Assembly: GCA_013397075.1 (NCBI GenBank)
Contig: VWZS01010865.1
Location: forward strand, 496,001-560,000
Direction: 5' to 3'
DNA length: 64,000 nt
DNA from: Rhabdornis inornatus
Taxonomy: Eukaryota > Chordata > Aves > Passeriformes > Rhabdornithidae
The position numbers and the translations under genes were made by a program. Each line of letters opens with the position of its first letter. Positions within the stretch are counted from its first letter, which is position 1. Below the pieces are notes generated by a model that did no database searches, had not been told where the DNA came from, and saw only the letters and a list, made by a program, of their open reading frames with translations. Shown in pieces: positions 1 through 12,600 of this stretch.

Positions 1-394
1 TGTTTTTTGTGACTTGATGAATATTCCAATCAGACTGCATTAGGTTTTTCTTTACATGAAGGCTAGGAAAAAATACTTATCACACAACTGAGATTTGAGG
101 AAGTTTGTCTACAGTCTGATTTGCATCAGACTTGCAAGAGGAGGGACTCAGATTTGAAAATCTGATGATTTCATTTACAAGTCAAGATCCCAAGCAAAAC
201 CATTTTCAGTGCAGAACTGCTCTGTACATCAACAAACTGTCAGGGTTTAGTTTTTTGTGCCTATTTACAAACTCTTCTAAAATATAGCAGGGAGAGTTTG
301 TTAAAAGGGTTGTATTAAAGAAATGAGAAATGCAAAACCAAAATAAGCCTGATGCACACTGGGGACTACAGGCCCCAGGACACTCACTGGAGAA

Positions 395-1650
395 GGAACA
401 CAACAAACCACAAGCAGTCCAGGAATCCTGGAATGCCTTGAGGACCACTTCCTAGGAGAAGTGATGGAGAGCACAACAGAGGAGAGGCTCAGCTAGGCCT
501 GAGGTCAGGGTTGGTAGTAGCCTGGGCTGGAGTAATCATGTCCTGGTGTAATTCTCAATTTGCTAAACCATGATGAAGTTGCTTAGCCGTATTATTTGAA
601 AAATTGTGTCAACTGGGGAAGTTCTCACTGACTGGAAAAGAGGAAACATAACCTCCACTTTTAAAAAGTAAAAAAGAAGACTTGGGGGATGTGGGTAAAA
701 AACGGGCTGGATGGTCACAGTCAGGGCTGTGGTCAGAGGTTTTATGTGTGGATGGAAACTGATGGAAGCTGTGTCCTCCAGGAGTCTGTGTTAGGACCAG
801 GACCATGTAATGGCTTTGATGGGTATGTAGACAGTGAGCTTGAGTATGTCCTCAGCAGATAACAGCAAGCTGAGGGCTGTGGTTGTTAGGGAAGGGGTCA
901 CATCCAGAGAGACCTGGATAGGCTGGAGAGAGAGGGCTGTGCAGTCACCAAGTTCAGCAAGGCCAAGGTTCTGCAGCTGGGTCAGGGCAATTACAAGCAC
1001 AAATCCAGGCTGGGGATGAGCAGATAGAGCAACCCTGGGGGTGGGGGGGACTTGGGGTTGCTGGTGGCTGAGAGCTGGACAGGCCCTATCCCAGAAACTC
1101 CCCTGTGCTGGGCTGAGAGCCCAGGGTGGGCAGCTGGGGAGGGGGGATTCTGCTCCTCTGCCCTGCTCAGGTGAGACTCCCACCTGCAGAACTGCACATC
1201 AGAAGGACATGGAGCTGCTGGAAGTGGGTCCAGAAGTGGGTAATAAAGATTATCAGGGGCTAGAGTACCTCTGCTTTGGAAACAGGGTGTGAGAATTGGG
1301 GGTGTTCAGCCTGGAAAAAAGAAGGCTCTAGGGAGATCTTAACAGCAGCCTTCCAGTGCTTAAAGGGGCTCCCAGAGAGCTGGAGAGGGACTTTTGGACA
1401 AGGGCACATGGCTTCAAACTACAAGGGCATAGACTTAGGTTAGATATAAAGAGGATGTGTTTGTGTGATCAGAATGGTGGGACCCTGGCACAGATTGCCT
1501 AGAGAAGCTGTGGCTGCCCCATCCCTGCCAGGCTGGATGGGGCTTAGAGCAACCTGGGATGGTGGAAGTTGGCCCTGCCCATGGCAGGAGGGGTAGAACT
1601 GGATGAGCTTTAACATCTCTTCCAACCCAGACTATTCTGAGATTCTAATT
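395..1650 (+). mobile_element. CR1 LINE fragment, 3' end intact, internally deleted
   Basis: The stretch lies in the FAM118A intron. It contains recognisable pieces of avian CR1 ORF2: the endonuclease-region stretch near 400-470, then the RT-region stretch from about 780 (gagacctggataggctggag at 909-928). It ends with the typical CR1 3' terminus: a gatgagctttaacatctctt stretch at 1602-1621, then attctgagattct at 1634-1646, a decayed form of the 8-bp terminal repeat. Many stop codons and gaps show it is dead. It has the same orientation as the host gene. Confidence 0.75.
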
Positions 1651-1739
1651 ACAAGCTTGCTGTTTTGGGATGGTGCATAAAAGTATAAAAACTTCCTGGA
1701 TGCTCATGTGTGTTGCTGATGTCTCTTACACTTCTCTAG

Positions 1740-3291
1740 ATGCTGATCGGGTGGACAGCACAACGCTGTTGGGTAAGTAACATTCTTATTTTCACAGGAA
1801 GTTCCATAATGCTACCAACACCAGAGAAATACACCTCTTATTTCCAAATTAAGTAATTAGCGTCCAGAGCTCTGATTTAGCTCTGTAAGTTTGCTGAAGG
1901 CTTTTTTTTACTCTCTGGTTTTCTTTCTGCCTAGCAGCTGGTAACTGATGGCCTTTTCAGGTCTATCAAATGACAAATGATAGTATTAACTCAGAGTACT
2001 CTGGTGAACGGTAGTAACTTTTCATATACATTTCCTGGAGTTTTTACATGCTAACATCAGTAAGATATTAGGCTTAGATTTCCAAATACAGGTTTCTGTT
2101 CCAAAAGCCCTCCTTAAGGGGGTCAGGAAGAGTGCCTCTCAAGGGTGTGGTACTGAAGATGATTTTTCAGCTGAGCTGTTCAGGTTGCTTTGTGATATTT
2201 CTGTGAATAACCCAAGTAATAATATATTCTGATTGATGGAAAAAATACAGCAAACCAACTTTAAAAGATTCCGCTCCTGAGAGATCTGTGCTGCTGCAGC
2301 CAACATCAGAATTGTAGAGAAATACTATCTGGTACTGCATGTAAGGGTCTTTGGCAGTGCAGGAGGTAAAACCCCTGCTCTTTCCCAATAAAAAGTGCAC
2401 AGGCTCCAAGACACTTGTGTGCAGGTGTAAAGTCTGAGATTAGTTCTGTAGTTTCAAGGGGATTTTAATCTTACCTTCCTCTCAACTGAGTTCATAAATC
2501 CAATTTTCAATAAAGGACAATTGGGTGGAAGAAAAACCAAAACCTTGAGTATACTTTATTCCAGTACTTCTTAACATCCCTCTTAACAGTCTTTACTAAC
2601 TTGTTAGCACCATCTTTAGGTAGTTTTAGCACCTGTTTAGTTGTCGTTCAGAATACAGACCAAGTAAAAAACCCAAGAGGATTACTGTGCGTAATACCCC
2701 ACAAAATCTAAGTGAATGTTCTGGTTTTGAAGGAATTTTTATTCCATTCATGTTACTCTCTATTTATGCTGTTTATGTACTTCCAACAGCAGCTTATAAC
2801 AAGGATTTTTGTTGCAGACTTCAGGAATGGTTCCCTTTGGGACCACTGAAGTAATCTATTTCAACCCTCTAGCTCAAGCTGGGGTGTCTGAATAACAGAT
2901 CCAGATTCATGTGTGAGCTCCACAGATGTTAAATTAGCTTTAGCAAAAGGCAGCTGAATCCTGAGCTGAGTCCTTGTTGTTTGTGTCAGTACTAGAGATC
3001 AGTTTTGGGGGAGAGCTTGAGCCCAGACCTTTAGCAGGGTTAATGTTACATGTAATTCAGAATCTAAATATGAGAACCTCAGGGGACCAGGATTGGGTTT
3101 ATCTTGCTGGCTGGTGCTTATAAAAAGTACACTAAGCACATGGATACAGTAATACTAATGTGTTTTCTTTCCCCTCTCTCACCCCAGGAACTTCATGTGT
3201 GGACTGTGCTAAAAGGAAGTTAGGAGAAAGCAGCACTGATTCTCCCAAGAGAGTCAAGCAGCCAGATAATGATATACCCCCTCTTGAATGA
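1740..3291 (+). CDS. FAM118A: FAM118A, last two coding exons (3' partial)
   Basis: Two exons are visible. The first, 1740-1772, follows a pyrimidine-rich acceptor ending in ctctag and ends in a strong GTAAGT donor. The second, 3188-3291, follows an acceptor ending in ccccag and ends at TGA 3289-3291. Phases agree: 33 nt entering in phase 2, leaving one base that is completed by the first two bases of the last exon. The joined tail reads ADRVDSTTLLG, then TSCVDCAKRKLGESSTDSPK, and ends in DNDIPPLE. It is hydrophilic and Lys/Ser-rich, as the C-terminus of FAM118A is. FAM118 proteins carry a SIR2-like (sirtuin-fold) domain; that domain must lie upstream, outside the window. The identification rests on the tail plus the conserved neighbour order FAM118A-SMC1B-RIBC2. 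It converges on SMC1B with about 1.7 kb between the two 3' ends. I did not find an earlier coding exon in positions 1-1739. Confidence 0.75.
1773..3187 (+). other. Final intron of FAM118A, nothing recognised
   Basis: A unique-looking, AT-moderate sequence between the two FAM118A exons. I saw no repeat, conserved ORF or RNA gene in it. Confidence 0.6.
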
Positions 3292-3385
3292 AAAAGGCCC
3301 AAGCACCCCAAGCTTTTTAACAGTAGGTGTTTTACATCTGCTGCATGGAAAGTTTTGAGCTGGTATTTTCCATGATTTTAAGTGG

Positions 3386-3391
3386 AATAAA
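3386..3391 (+). terminator. Polyadenylation signal of FAM118A
   Basis: A canonical AATAAA lies 95 bases after the FAM118A stop codon. A GT-rich stretch follows around 3430-3445, as expected of a downstream element. Cleavage would fall near 3405-3415, making a short 3'UTR of about 120 bases. Confidence 0.7.
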
Positions 3392-3419
3392 ATTGTACAT
3401 ACTAGCTTTCTCTTTTTCT

Positions 3420-5079
3420 AAAGCCATAAATATGTCATGTGTGTAAAGCTTGAGAGTCAAGTGGGTCACTCCCCTGGCACTGCCAGACCACTCGGGCAGG
3501 ACCTGCAGGGTCACAGAAGCAGATGCAACTTCTCTTTGCATTTATGTGAAGCCACTTGGACCAAACTCTTCCCCAGCTGAAGCCACACAACGTTTGAATC
3601 TGTCAGAAGTGCCTCTTGGCACACCTGCCTTTGAAATAGAGGAGTTTCAGCTCTCCCATCAGCTGAACTGCAGGTGGGTTTCTGGATTCTTCAGGGGTCT
3701 TGCAGGCTTTAGTCTGAACCCGAAGTACTGCAGAACAGTGCTGTTCCACATTTATGGAACCCAGAGCATGATGACCCACCTGCTTGCCACTTTTGACATG
3801 AGGATTTTTTTCCTTTGTCTTGTAACGCACAAGATCACCTGAGGAGGAAAGGCCTGGAAGAGCGCTACATCTGAAGGGACAGACTACAGGTCAGGCACTC
3901 TCTGACCTCTCTGCAGTGGTTCCTGTGGTGTAGCAGTATTTAAAACATTTCCACAGACTGTGGTGCCTGCTGCCTTGGACAGCAGGTAACAGTCTTGCAG
4001 TGGAATGAAACCCAGTCAGTATCAAAGGATCTATCTGCAGGTAGTTCCTAGTGTGTAAGTTTGCCTTTGGTTGAACTGCTCCAAGGGTGAAGGTGAGGCC
4101 CAGCAGTACCCAGTACTTCCTCCACCTGCATCATCTTGTCAGCAAGACAGAAGTCCCACTGCAGCTGCCAGCATTGGTACACACCTGTAGTTTTCCAGTT
4201 TTCCAGCTGGCTCTCACCTCAGTGTCTGTAGGAGAGCAGAACCTTGTCCAGGGCTGTTCTTTGTGCTGATGCCAGCACAGGTACCTGGCAAGGCTGAAGG
4301 ATTGCTCCTGTCAGATTTCCCTGTGGCTGTTTCCTAAGGATTTCTGTTAGACCTTGTGAGAGCAGGTCACATTGCATTGGGGTTTTACAGGGAGGGCAAG
4401 GGGCGGGTCTGGCAGGTGACCTTTCTCACTGACTGTGGTTTGGCAGGTCTTTACTCCCTTGTCAAACAACCAATTCCTGCAGTTCCCTGGGACAAAAAGC
4501 TTCAGTGAGGTGCACTGTTAGGATGCTGCTGTGCTCCTTCAGGCAGCCCACAGCCACAGTGTTCCTCTTACAGGGTCTATTTATACCAACACCACTTCTG
4601 AAAATTGTCTTTTAGCATCACATATAGCATTATCTGTGAGATTACCCTCTAACATAAGCTTCTGCAGTCAGCATGAATGGGCTGCTTTGGAAAGTGATGA
4701 GTCAGGCTTTTGTGGATCCTGATGATCAGCTCAGAACACTTCACCTGTTGCTTCAAGCTGAAGCAAAATTCATCGCTTGCCTTGAGGTATTTATGACCCT
4801 GGTTACTACCACTATTTAAACCCTAAAGTCATGCAACTCCTTATTGTGTGCTTGAGTTGGGTGACAATAGGAAATCCCATCCCTCCCCTTGGTAAGGATC
4901 AGCTTACACCCACCCAGCACTGGTGATTCTTCCCTTGTAGATACGACTGCACCGTAGCTTGTCGACAGCCTCCTGTCTTGAGGGCCATCTACTACATCCT
5001 CAGAAGCAGAAGAATGAGGGGTTATTTTATCTCTAACACCTCTGTTACTGGATGCTGAATTAAGGCACTGATGCTGACT
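3420..5079. other. Intergenic spacer between convergent FAM118A and SMC1B 3' ends
   Basis: About 1.7 kb lies between the two presumed cleavage sites. Short ORFs here (for example 3450-3842 on + and 4816-5082 on -) have no recognisable domain and no splice context, so I do not call genes. Either UTR might extend into this spacer if a weaker polyadenylation site is used. Confidence 0.55.
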
Positions 5080-6177
5080 CATGCCTCAGAGTAAATTTAT
5101 TCAACGAAGTGTAGCAATAACACAAGTAGTTGATAAACATCTGTATTCCTGTGAAACATGTTACACTCCTGCTCAGACAATCTTCCTTCCTGAGGCAGGA
5201 TCCCCAAAGACCCAGCACAAGACAGGGCTGACAGCACATGCCAAGGCAGGTATGTGTAAGCAGCCCACAGAACAAAAGGAACCTGCTCTGTGAACACAAG
5301 ATATAATTATTATGAACAACCACAAACCAAGGGAAGCTCTTCAGCACACACAGAGGCAGAACATAAGACAGATAAAGTGATTCCAGCTTTCAGTTTGCTT
5401 TACCCACCTTCATTAACTTTAGATGAGAAGTTCATTAACTTTCATCTGCTTAGATGAAAAATGGCCAGCAAAGTAACTTCAGTGTACTGGGACAGCTGCA
5501 TAATAACATTTTTCTATATTTCTATATATATTTCATTTGCCTCTATAGCATCTGACTCATTCTTTCCACTTCTGTATGAGGTGAAATAGCTCAGAGGTGA
5601 AATTTTTCAAGGTTACATCACAGCTCTAGAGCTGCATTGCAAGTTTTTGTACAGTTAACTAATACTTGTGTAAGGTTGCAATGGAAGACTGGAGTCTTTC
5701 TGGTTGTCACAGAAGTCACCCAAGATAATGAACACACTTCAGTACCTTACTCTTTTCTAAAAGAGGAAATAATCCTATCTGAAGGCAAACAGATGCAGCT
5801 ACAACACAAAAGGTCCTGACTGGAGCTGTGAGCACCTGAACAGCATGCTGGCACTATGAACTTTTCCTAAGAAAAGCAAGAGGCTTGTTCTTTGGGATAC
5901 TGTACTTATGGAAATGAACCTGCAGCCCTTCTTCTTATGGCCAAAATATTTGGAATGGAAGCTTTGGGTACTAGTGTACACACCTCAAAAATAGCCTCTG
6001 TAACAAAACTGCATCAAGGTGTAGCAGTTAATTCCCTTAATATTTTGCAGAACTGCTTCACTTGAAAAGTGAACATTTCCCTGACAACCTTTAATAGCCA
6101 CATTCAAACTCAGGTTTGTAACTGTCAGCTGGTGAATCCAGTTCCTGTTGTCACCTGGCCCTGACATCATCCATGCG
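5080..6177 (-). other. 3'UTR of SMC1B
   Basis: The sequence runs from the SMC1B stop codon down to the AATAAA at 5101-5096. No splice pattern or coding signal was seen. The extent is inferred from that signal alone. Confidence 0.5.
5096..5101 (-). terminator. Polyadenylation signal of SMC1B
   Basis: The + strand TTTATT is AATAAA on the SMC1B strand. It is the only canonical signal I found between the SMC1B stop codon at 6178 and this point. The 3'UTR would be about 1.1 kb, ending near 5080. Confidence 0.6.
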
Positions 6178-9100
6178 CTATTCGAAGAGAGAACCACGGC
6201 TGGGCCTCTCTGCTGTGTCCTGCTCTTCCTCTTCTGGGTACTCAGTAAGATCCAGGGTCAGGATTTGGCTGAACATAATATCATTGTGCTGAGAAGAAGG
6301 AGGATCACACCATGTAACACACTTCTGGTACTTGAAATAAACATAACTATTAGATGCAATCATGAGCTTGAGTTCCCCCAAAGGATGCTCCCTGGAGCCA
6401 GTGCCTGTACAGCAGGACACAGCCAGCCACCAACTGTGTGCATGATTCACTGGAGCAACACTTCAGGTGTGCCCCAGCACTTCAACAACCCATGTGCATT
6501 ATTTAACCATAATTAATTGTTACCTCAGGACACACTCCCAGCAATGCATCTGCCTTGCAATAAAACTCTTCCTTCAGGGAAATAACTATCATTTGGAACT
6601 GTTCATGTGCCTGTTCTCTAATGAAACTCGAGACCTTTGGAAAGAAACCAAGTATTTCAGTTAGTTCTGGCAACCTGAAACAATCCTGTGATTAGGGAAT
6701 GGTGAGGGAAGAATTGAATTGTGCTAGATGCAGAATTCCATCACGAAATAAGATTGCTACAATGATAAATACACCAGTTCTAAAAGCCAGGTATTTTGCA
6801 TGGTTTTAAGACAACCCCTCAGGTGTGCTGCTTTTTGAAAACATTTAAGAAAATAATGGTTCATTCCAATGAATAAAGCTACAAGAAGACATCAGTGCCA
6901 ATGAACAACAATTTTACTTTATATAACTAGAGAAGAAAGTGGAAATTCCTAAATAAGTTTCTTTTAAAAATGTGAAAAGTTTGCTACTGGCTGTATAGTA
7001 ACTTAAATTAGTTCACTGCAGACAGCTGCAAGTTTTTCAATGATAATGCAACTTAAAGGTACAAAATTTAAGTTATTAACTAGTGAGTATTGCAATGTCC
7101 ATCAATATAAATTAAATGCTGCATAAAGGAAAACCAGTACATCTTTAATGAGCCCTCTGCCTGCGCAGTTCTATCTACATGACATGGAAATTAATTTTTA
7201 AATGGAAGACCTCTTAGTAAGTTACAGGAAGAACTGTTGTTAGTAAGTTACAAACTTCTATTTGTTATTTGTTCTAATAATTTCAGAGTATAGTTCCAAT
7301 TAATGAGAGATCTGCTTTAATACATCATCAATCAAAGAATGGAAAGAAACAGATTAATTTCTTAGGATAAAAAATGGATACCAGTGAGTACCAGCAACAA
7401 TCTTTCACGGATCAGTTTTGCTCACTTGCAATACTTAATTTTAGCTCTGTTTGAATTGAGAAATCCAGGTGCATAGAGGCAAAATCACCTCTGTTTTCAG
7501 TATTTTGACAAGAATGGTGCTTAGCACATTCTTAGGCATGAAGGGGACCTCTCTTCTGCCAGGCAGAATGAGCCTCCTCAGAGAGGCAAAGTGCCTAGTG
7601 CACTCTACCATCAGCTCTGTTAATGCATCATAGGTAGCCTGTATGGGAAGCTGGCAACATCCCAGAAATTCTCACCTTCATTCAATGTGTACAGGATTGG
7701 GGCATGTCTAACTGCAACAGGAACTTACTTGGATTAGTAAAGTCATCCAGGTAACAACCAAGCAAGGGCATGACCTGGATCCCTGCCCAGCTCCAGACAG
7801 AGCCAGGAAACACAGCAGCCAGCCACCCCAGACAGCTGCAGAGATGGGCAGTGCTCATCACCTTACACACCACAGCTTCCACGAAAAGCAGAAATGTGAA
7901 GTTCAGCAGTAAATGGTGTAACAACAAATCACGTCACTGAGAGCCAAACCCTAAAGCTTCCTTCGGGATCTTCATTACAGCCCCACTACATCCCATCTGA
8001 TGCTGCTGAAACACATTGCACCAAGTTAAAACAACCTCAGGGCCTGGGTAACCCTTGTGGACTTGCATCCCAAGGATTATTTAGGGAATTCAGGTTCATG
8101 AACCTCAGTGAGTCAGTAATCTCCAAGAAGGAATTGAATTCTATCTGGCAGGCACAAGTGGTAGAGCTTCCCAGCTATCTGTTCCAGAGGTGCCCTCCAA
8201 GCAAGCTCTGGGGTACTTGCCACATCATAGTTAATGCCATCAGGGGAAAAACCAAAATGTTTGGTGTTGAAACAACTGCTTTTGTTTGTTAGGCTCTACC
8301 AAGACTAACATTAGCAGTAATGCTAGTAGAAATACTGTTCTGAAAAAAAATGCTTCCACAGAAGAAAATCCAGGGCTATGTAAAGAGCTTGAAGATTCCT
8401 CCCTACAAACAATCCCCCTGTTGTAAGCCTCTCCCTCTCAGGGGCTGCCATGCACAGCTTCAATCTCTGCTGTTTGTGCTCCAGCCACAGTTCTTGTTAC
8501 ATTGAACAGTTACTGGCAAAAAGGGAAAGATAAATTGAGAGGACATGAAGGTATTTTAATCAAGAAGGGTCATGTGACTAAAATGACTGGAGCAACAGCT
8601 TAATTAGTGCTAATGCAAAAATAGTTACTAAGCCAATTATATGAAACACTCCAGTGACAGAACGACTTGGTTTCCACATGCACACACACTTCTTGGAGCC
8701 AAGGGAACTCCAAGGCCTTACCAATTCCAAGCACCACAATCCCCAGGTGCCCTGCAGGTCAGACTGTGCCACATGGGGTTACACAACACACCTGCACACC
8801 TTCACACTCCTCACCATCTTCTCTCACCTTCACAATTTAGAGACCAATCAAATATACTTGAATTAAGGCATTTAAATTTTTCCCGTATCTCACAGACTCA
8901 TTACTTCAGCCCTAATCCAATCTAATCTAAAATAGGTTCAGTCAGGCTAACCAATCTCTATATCCCAACACCCTGCAATGGAAGTAGCCACTCTTCTGCA
9001 AAAGGTACCAGATATTGTCAGTAAAAGAGCAACTTACTTTATCAATGTTTGTGTTGTCCAGTGCAGCATCTATCTCATCCAAAATGAAAAAAGGAGCTGG

Positions 9101-9644
9101 ACGAAAGCTGTAGAAGACAAGACAGTATTTTGCATTGAGATACTAAAATGTTAATCAACATTATAATCGCTTACTTACTCCATAAAGTAAGTTGATAGCA
9201 TTTTGCAATATTAGTCTTATATTTATGATAATTAAATGATTAGGTATCACTTAACATTTAATATTAAATAATATACAAAAAATTAATTAACAGTTAATAT
9301 TTTAATAAACATGAAATTCTACATTGAATATATAAAGTAATGACAGATAAAGAATAAGGACTTCACCAATGCTTGATTTAGCAGAATTTCTTTTAACATG
9401 TGAGTGTAACACTGTCTCTTTCTATTACCTACTTGGAAAATACTCTAATATTTCTTTTTTTCCCCTGGATAATCCCAGAACAGTTCTTTTACCTCTGTAT
9501 GGCAAACACAAGAGCCAGGGCTGCCACTGTTTTTTCTCCTCCTGACAAACTGTCCATTGGCATAAAGCGCTTGCCTGGAGCCATGCAGTGAAAGCTAATG
9601 CCTTCCAGATAGGGCTCCTCAGGATTTTCAAGACCAAGGAATGC
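6178..9644 (-). other. SMC1B: SMC1B C-terminal ATPase head (exons 22-25, residues 1092-1238)
   Basis: Exon 22 carries the ABC signature LSGGEK (residues 1124-1129). Exon 23 carries Walker B FFILDEIDAALD (1148-1159), with D1152 and the catalytic E1153, followed by the D-loop LDNTNI. Exon 24 gives VSSFIREQ and MIVISLKEEFYCKADALLG. Exon 25 gives MFSQILTLDLTEYPEEEEQD and a short diverged tail to the stop. All ATPase residues expected of a working cohesin head are present. Confidence 0.92.
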
Positions 9645-12600
9645 CTGGAAACAAACACATTTAATTGTTAATAGTGAGATTTATCAAATTATTTAGATGG
9701 GTGTTTTTTAGGTTTAAATACTGCCTTGAGCTAATGAGGAAACCATTGAGTTTGCTTCGCTTTTAGAGAACCTGTTCATCCATTCTGAGAGCAGCAGTAT
9801 CCAGTTCCTGGAGAATACGGTGCCACATATTTGTTATTTCCAAACTTTCAACTACTGAACAAACTTGATTTTATCACCTTTTATGTAACTTTGATTTTTT
9901 TAATTATTAAAATGTTAGACTTCAGAAACAGATTTCTTCTTTTTTGGCCTGGAAGACAATGTATTTGCAAAATTGCCTTTTTTGGTGAAATGTTAGCTTT
10001 ACAGAACCTAGCTTTGAGCTGGACAAAGACTGCTCGTATTAAAGTCTTTTTCCGTACTTTGTATCCTGGCTCCCAGGGACAAAATTTAAAAGCATCATTT
10101 TAAAGGAACCACATTTTTCCTAACCGCTAAAGTATGATGGGCAAGATCTTTCCTACATGGTTTATTTTTCTCATTAATACAAGAGACAATAAAATAATAC
10201 AGACTCTTCCCCCTCCACACAAGTAAAGACAGGTAAGAGTAATTTCCTTACTTCACCCTCATTTCAAACGTCTCCTCTCAGATTACAGACATCATGGAAG
10301 AAAACCAAACCAACACACAACATGCTGAAGGAAAACACAAAATCTTAAGACAGATGAGAGTTCAATCCTTTAAGCATTCCACAGTCCATGGAATTTGACA
10401 TAACCAAAGCATTTGGGAGATCCCTCTTGACTTTTGGTATTAATACAAGAACAGTAACAAAGATAATTATAAGACAATTTTTCTACATGTTTCTTAAAGT
10501 TGCAAACGTATTATGTCTGTTTATGTTGTCTAAATATTTAAGGAGGGTAGAAGGTGCTTCAAGACCTTGTACAAAACACTAGCACTAATTTATGATTTCA
10601 GTTGTCTGTATTAATGATTATTATTTGTGTAACTTGATGTGTAAACCAATGTTATTTTAAAATGAAGTACTCAATTGCATTTCACACTTGTGTTCTGATA
10701 ATTTACAAGTCTGCTAAAAGCAAAGAGTAAAACTGCCAAGCTGAATAGTTCCCAATTCTGCTCGCATATTACCTCTGTCTAATGCCAAGCATACTTAGGC
10801 TTATTGCCTATTCCTTCCCTGACCCTAAATTTCTGTAGTCTTTATTTCTGTAATTTTCTTCTTAAAGACTGAGACTGTCTTTGGAAACCACAAGTATTAC
10901 TTTATTCTAGGTAACAAAGCATCCAGTAAGGCCTTTAAGACAAAGCCCCTGAGCATGACACACCTGAGCACTACTGTTCCTGCAAAGCCTCTTGTAGATC
11001 CTGTCAATGGCTATGGAGGCATGCTCAAAGCACCGGGTAAACAGCTCATATCTCCTTTTTTTCACCTCTTCAAATTCCTGCTTGCATATTCTGGCCTCCT
11101 TTCTGCTGGTCTCAAAAGCTACGCAAAAAAAATACAATCACAGGAATTGAATTAAGGAGTCTTTGAGCAAATACACAGAACAAATATATACCGGGTACCA
11201 TGAGCAGCATCCAAGAAAATCTTATTGCAGAAAAAGGAACATACCAATATAGTGTGAGTTTCCTTCCAGATTTCAAATGGAGGACCCACAAACCATCAAA
11301 GCTGTGATGTTTTCAATCTGCTCTGTGCCACATTTGTCTGGAGCAAGCAACAATATTAGTCTCCTAATTCCTTCCAGGAGCCAGGCAGCCCTAAACTGCA
11401 CCATCACTAACCTGGTACAGCTCCAGAACTCCTTAAGTTTCTTACATTGTTAGTATCTTCAAAACTCTCTGAAGATACTAATCATTTTGCAGAAATGCTC
11501 ATGTCTGAGTTTTGGACAACAGACACAGTTCCTTCAGTTATGTAAGAAAAATGTAAGCAATTTTAACATTAAAGTCAATACTTTTCAGAAATCAAGTAAA
11601 AACTTTAAGATGTCGTGTGGGGAACAAATATCTTCCCAATCATTCAAATTTCATTCAATCATTCAAGAAACTACTGCACACTCAAGTGTATGTTAATGAA
11701 TTGCTTGCATATAATTAAAAAGATAACTGAGGATAAACACTTGAGCACAAAAACAGCAGGACCAACCCCAAGAAGAGGAATTTCAATTAGGGTGGAATCA
11801 CAAAAGTGACTGACATGAAAGACTAAGTGTTACCATCTATCGATTCTTGAAACTTGTCCCGAGCTATCTGTAACTTCTCTCCTGCTCTCAGGTTTGGAGC
11901 AGCTGTCTTCATTAATGTGACCTCTTTAGATTTGATTTCCTGCTGCATTTGCTTCACATGGTCCTCTATATCTTTATCAGATTCTAGTTCCTAAAGAAAA
12001 AAAAAACCAACAGAGCAATCTAATTTGCTTTTAGGCCAAGACATTTCAATCAATACAGCAAGCGCTCATGGTTCCTGAAATAATTACACCACCCATTAAT
12101 AGCTTGAACTTTAAACACAACTGAAAAATCCACCCAGGTCTCAGTTCTTGCAATGAATCTACCAGGCCCTCCCTCTTCTTCCCCAAGACCTTTAAAAACA
12201 GGGATCCAATTATTTTCCCTTGATTCCCTTTTTAAATAGAACATAGGAGCAGGATTAGTGCTTCAACTCCTTGACTTTTAAAGAATAGCTTCTCAGTGAG
12301 TTCTTTGAAGTAAGTTCTACTGATGACAGATTCATCCTTTGCTCTGTGCTTAGCCTCTGACATTTAACTATTTTCTTCAAGATTAAAAAGGAAAAAAATA
12401 TTACAAAACGTGCTGAGAAAATGTGACCTAATGGGCTGTTACAACAGGGAAGGATGGAAAGTCTCAGTCTCTGCAAATACCACAAACAGAAGGTAAACAA
12501 CCCCCCCCACAGCCATCCCTGGGTTCTGGTTTTCAGCCTTAACATACAAAGTTGGATCTTCAAGGCAGAAAGTAAAGGAGGAAGGGAAAAAAAAAAAATA

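Noticed and set aside
3450..3842. 130-codon + strand ORF after the FAM118A polyadenylation signal
   Set aside because: It has no recognisable domain, starts beyond the polyadenylation signal, and has the length expected by chance in this composition.
4816..5082. 88-codon - strand ORF in the convergent spacer
   Set aside because: It lies downstream of the SMC1B polyadenylation signal, has no domain and no splice sites, and is probably noise.
6524..9037. Possible loss of the SMC1B exon between Walker B and the last exon
   Set aside because: No obvious ORF marked it at first, but the exon is present at 6634-6524, with a clean acceptor and donor, 37 codons and the correct phase.
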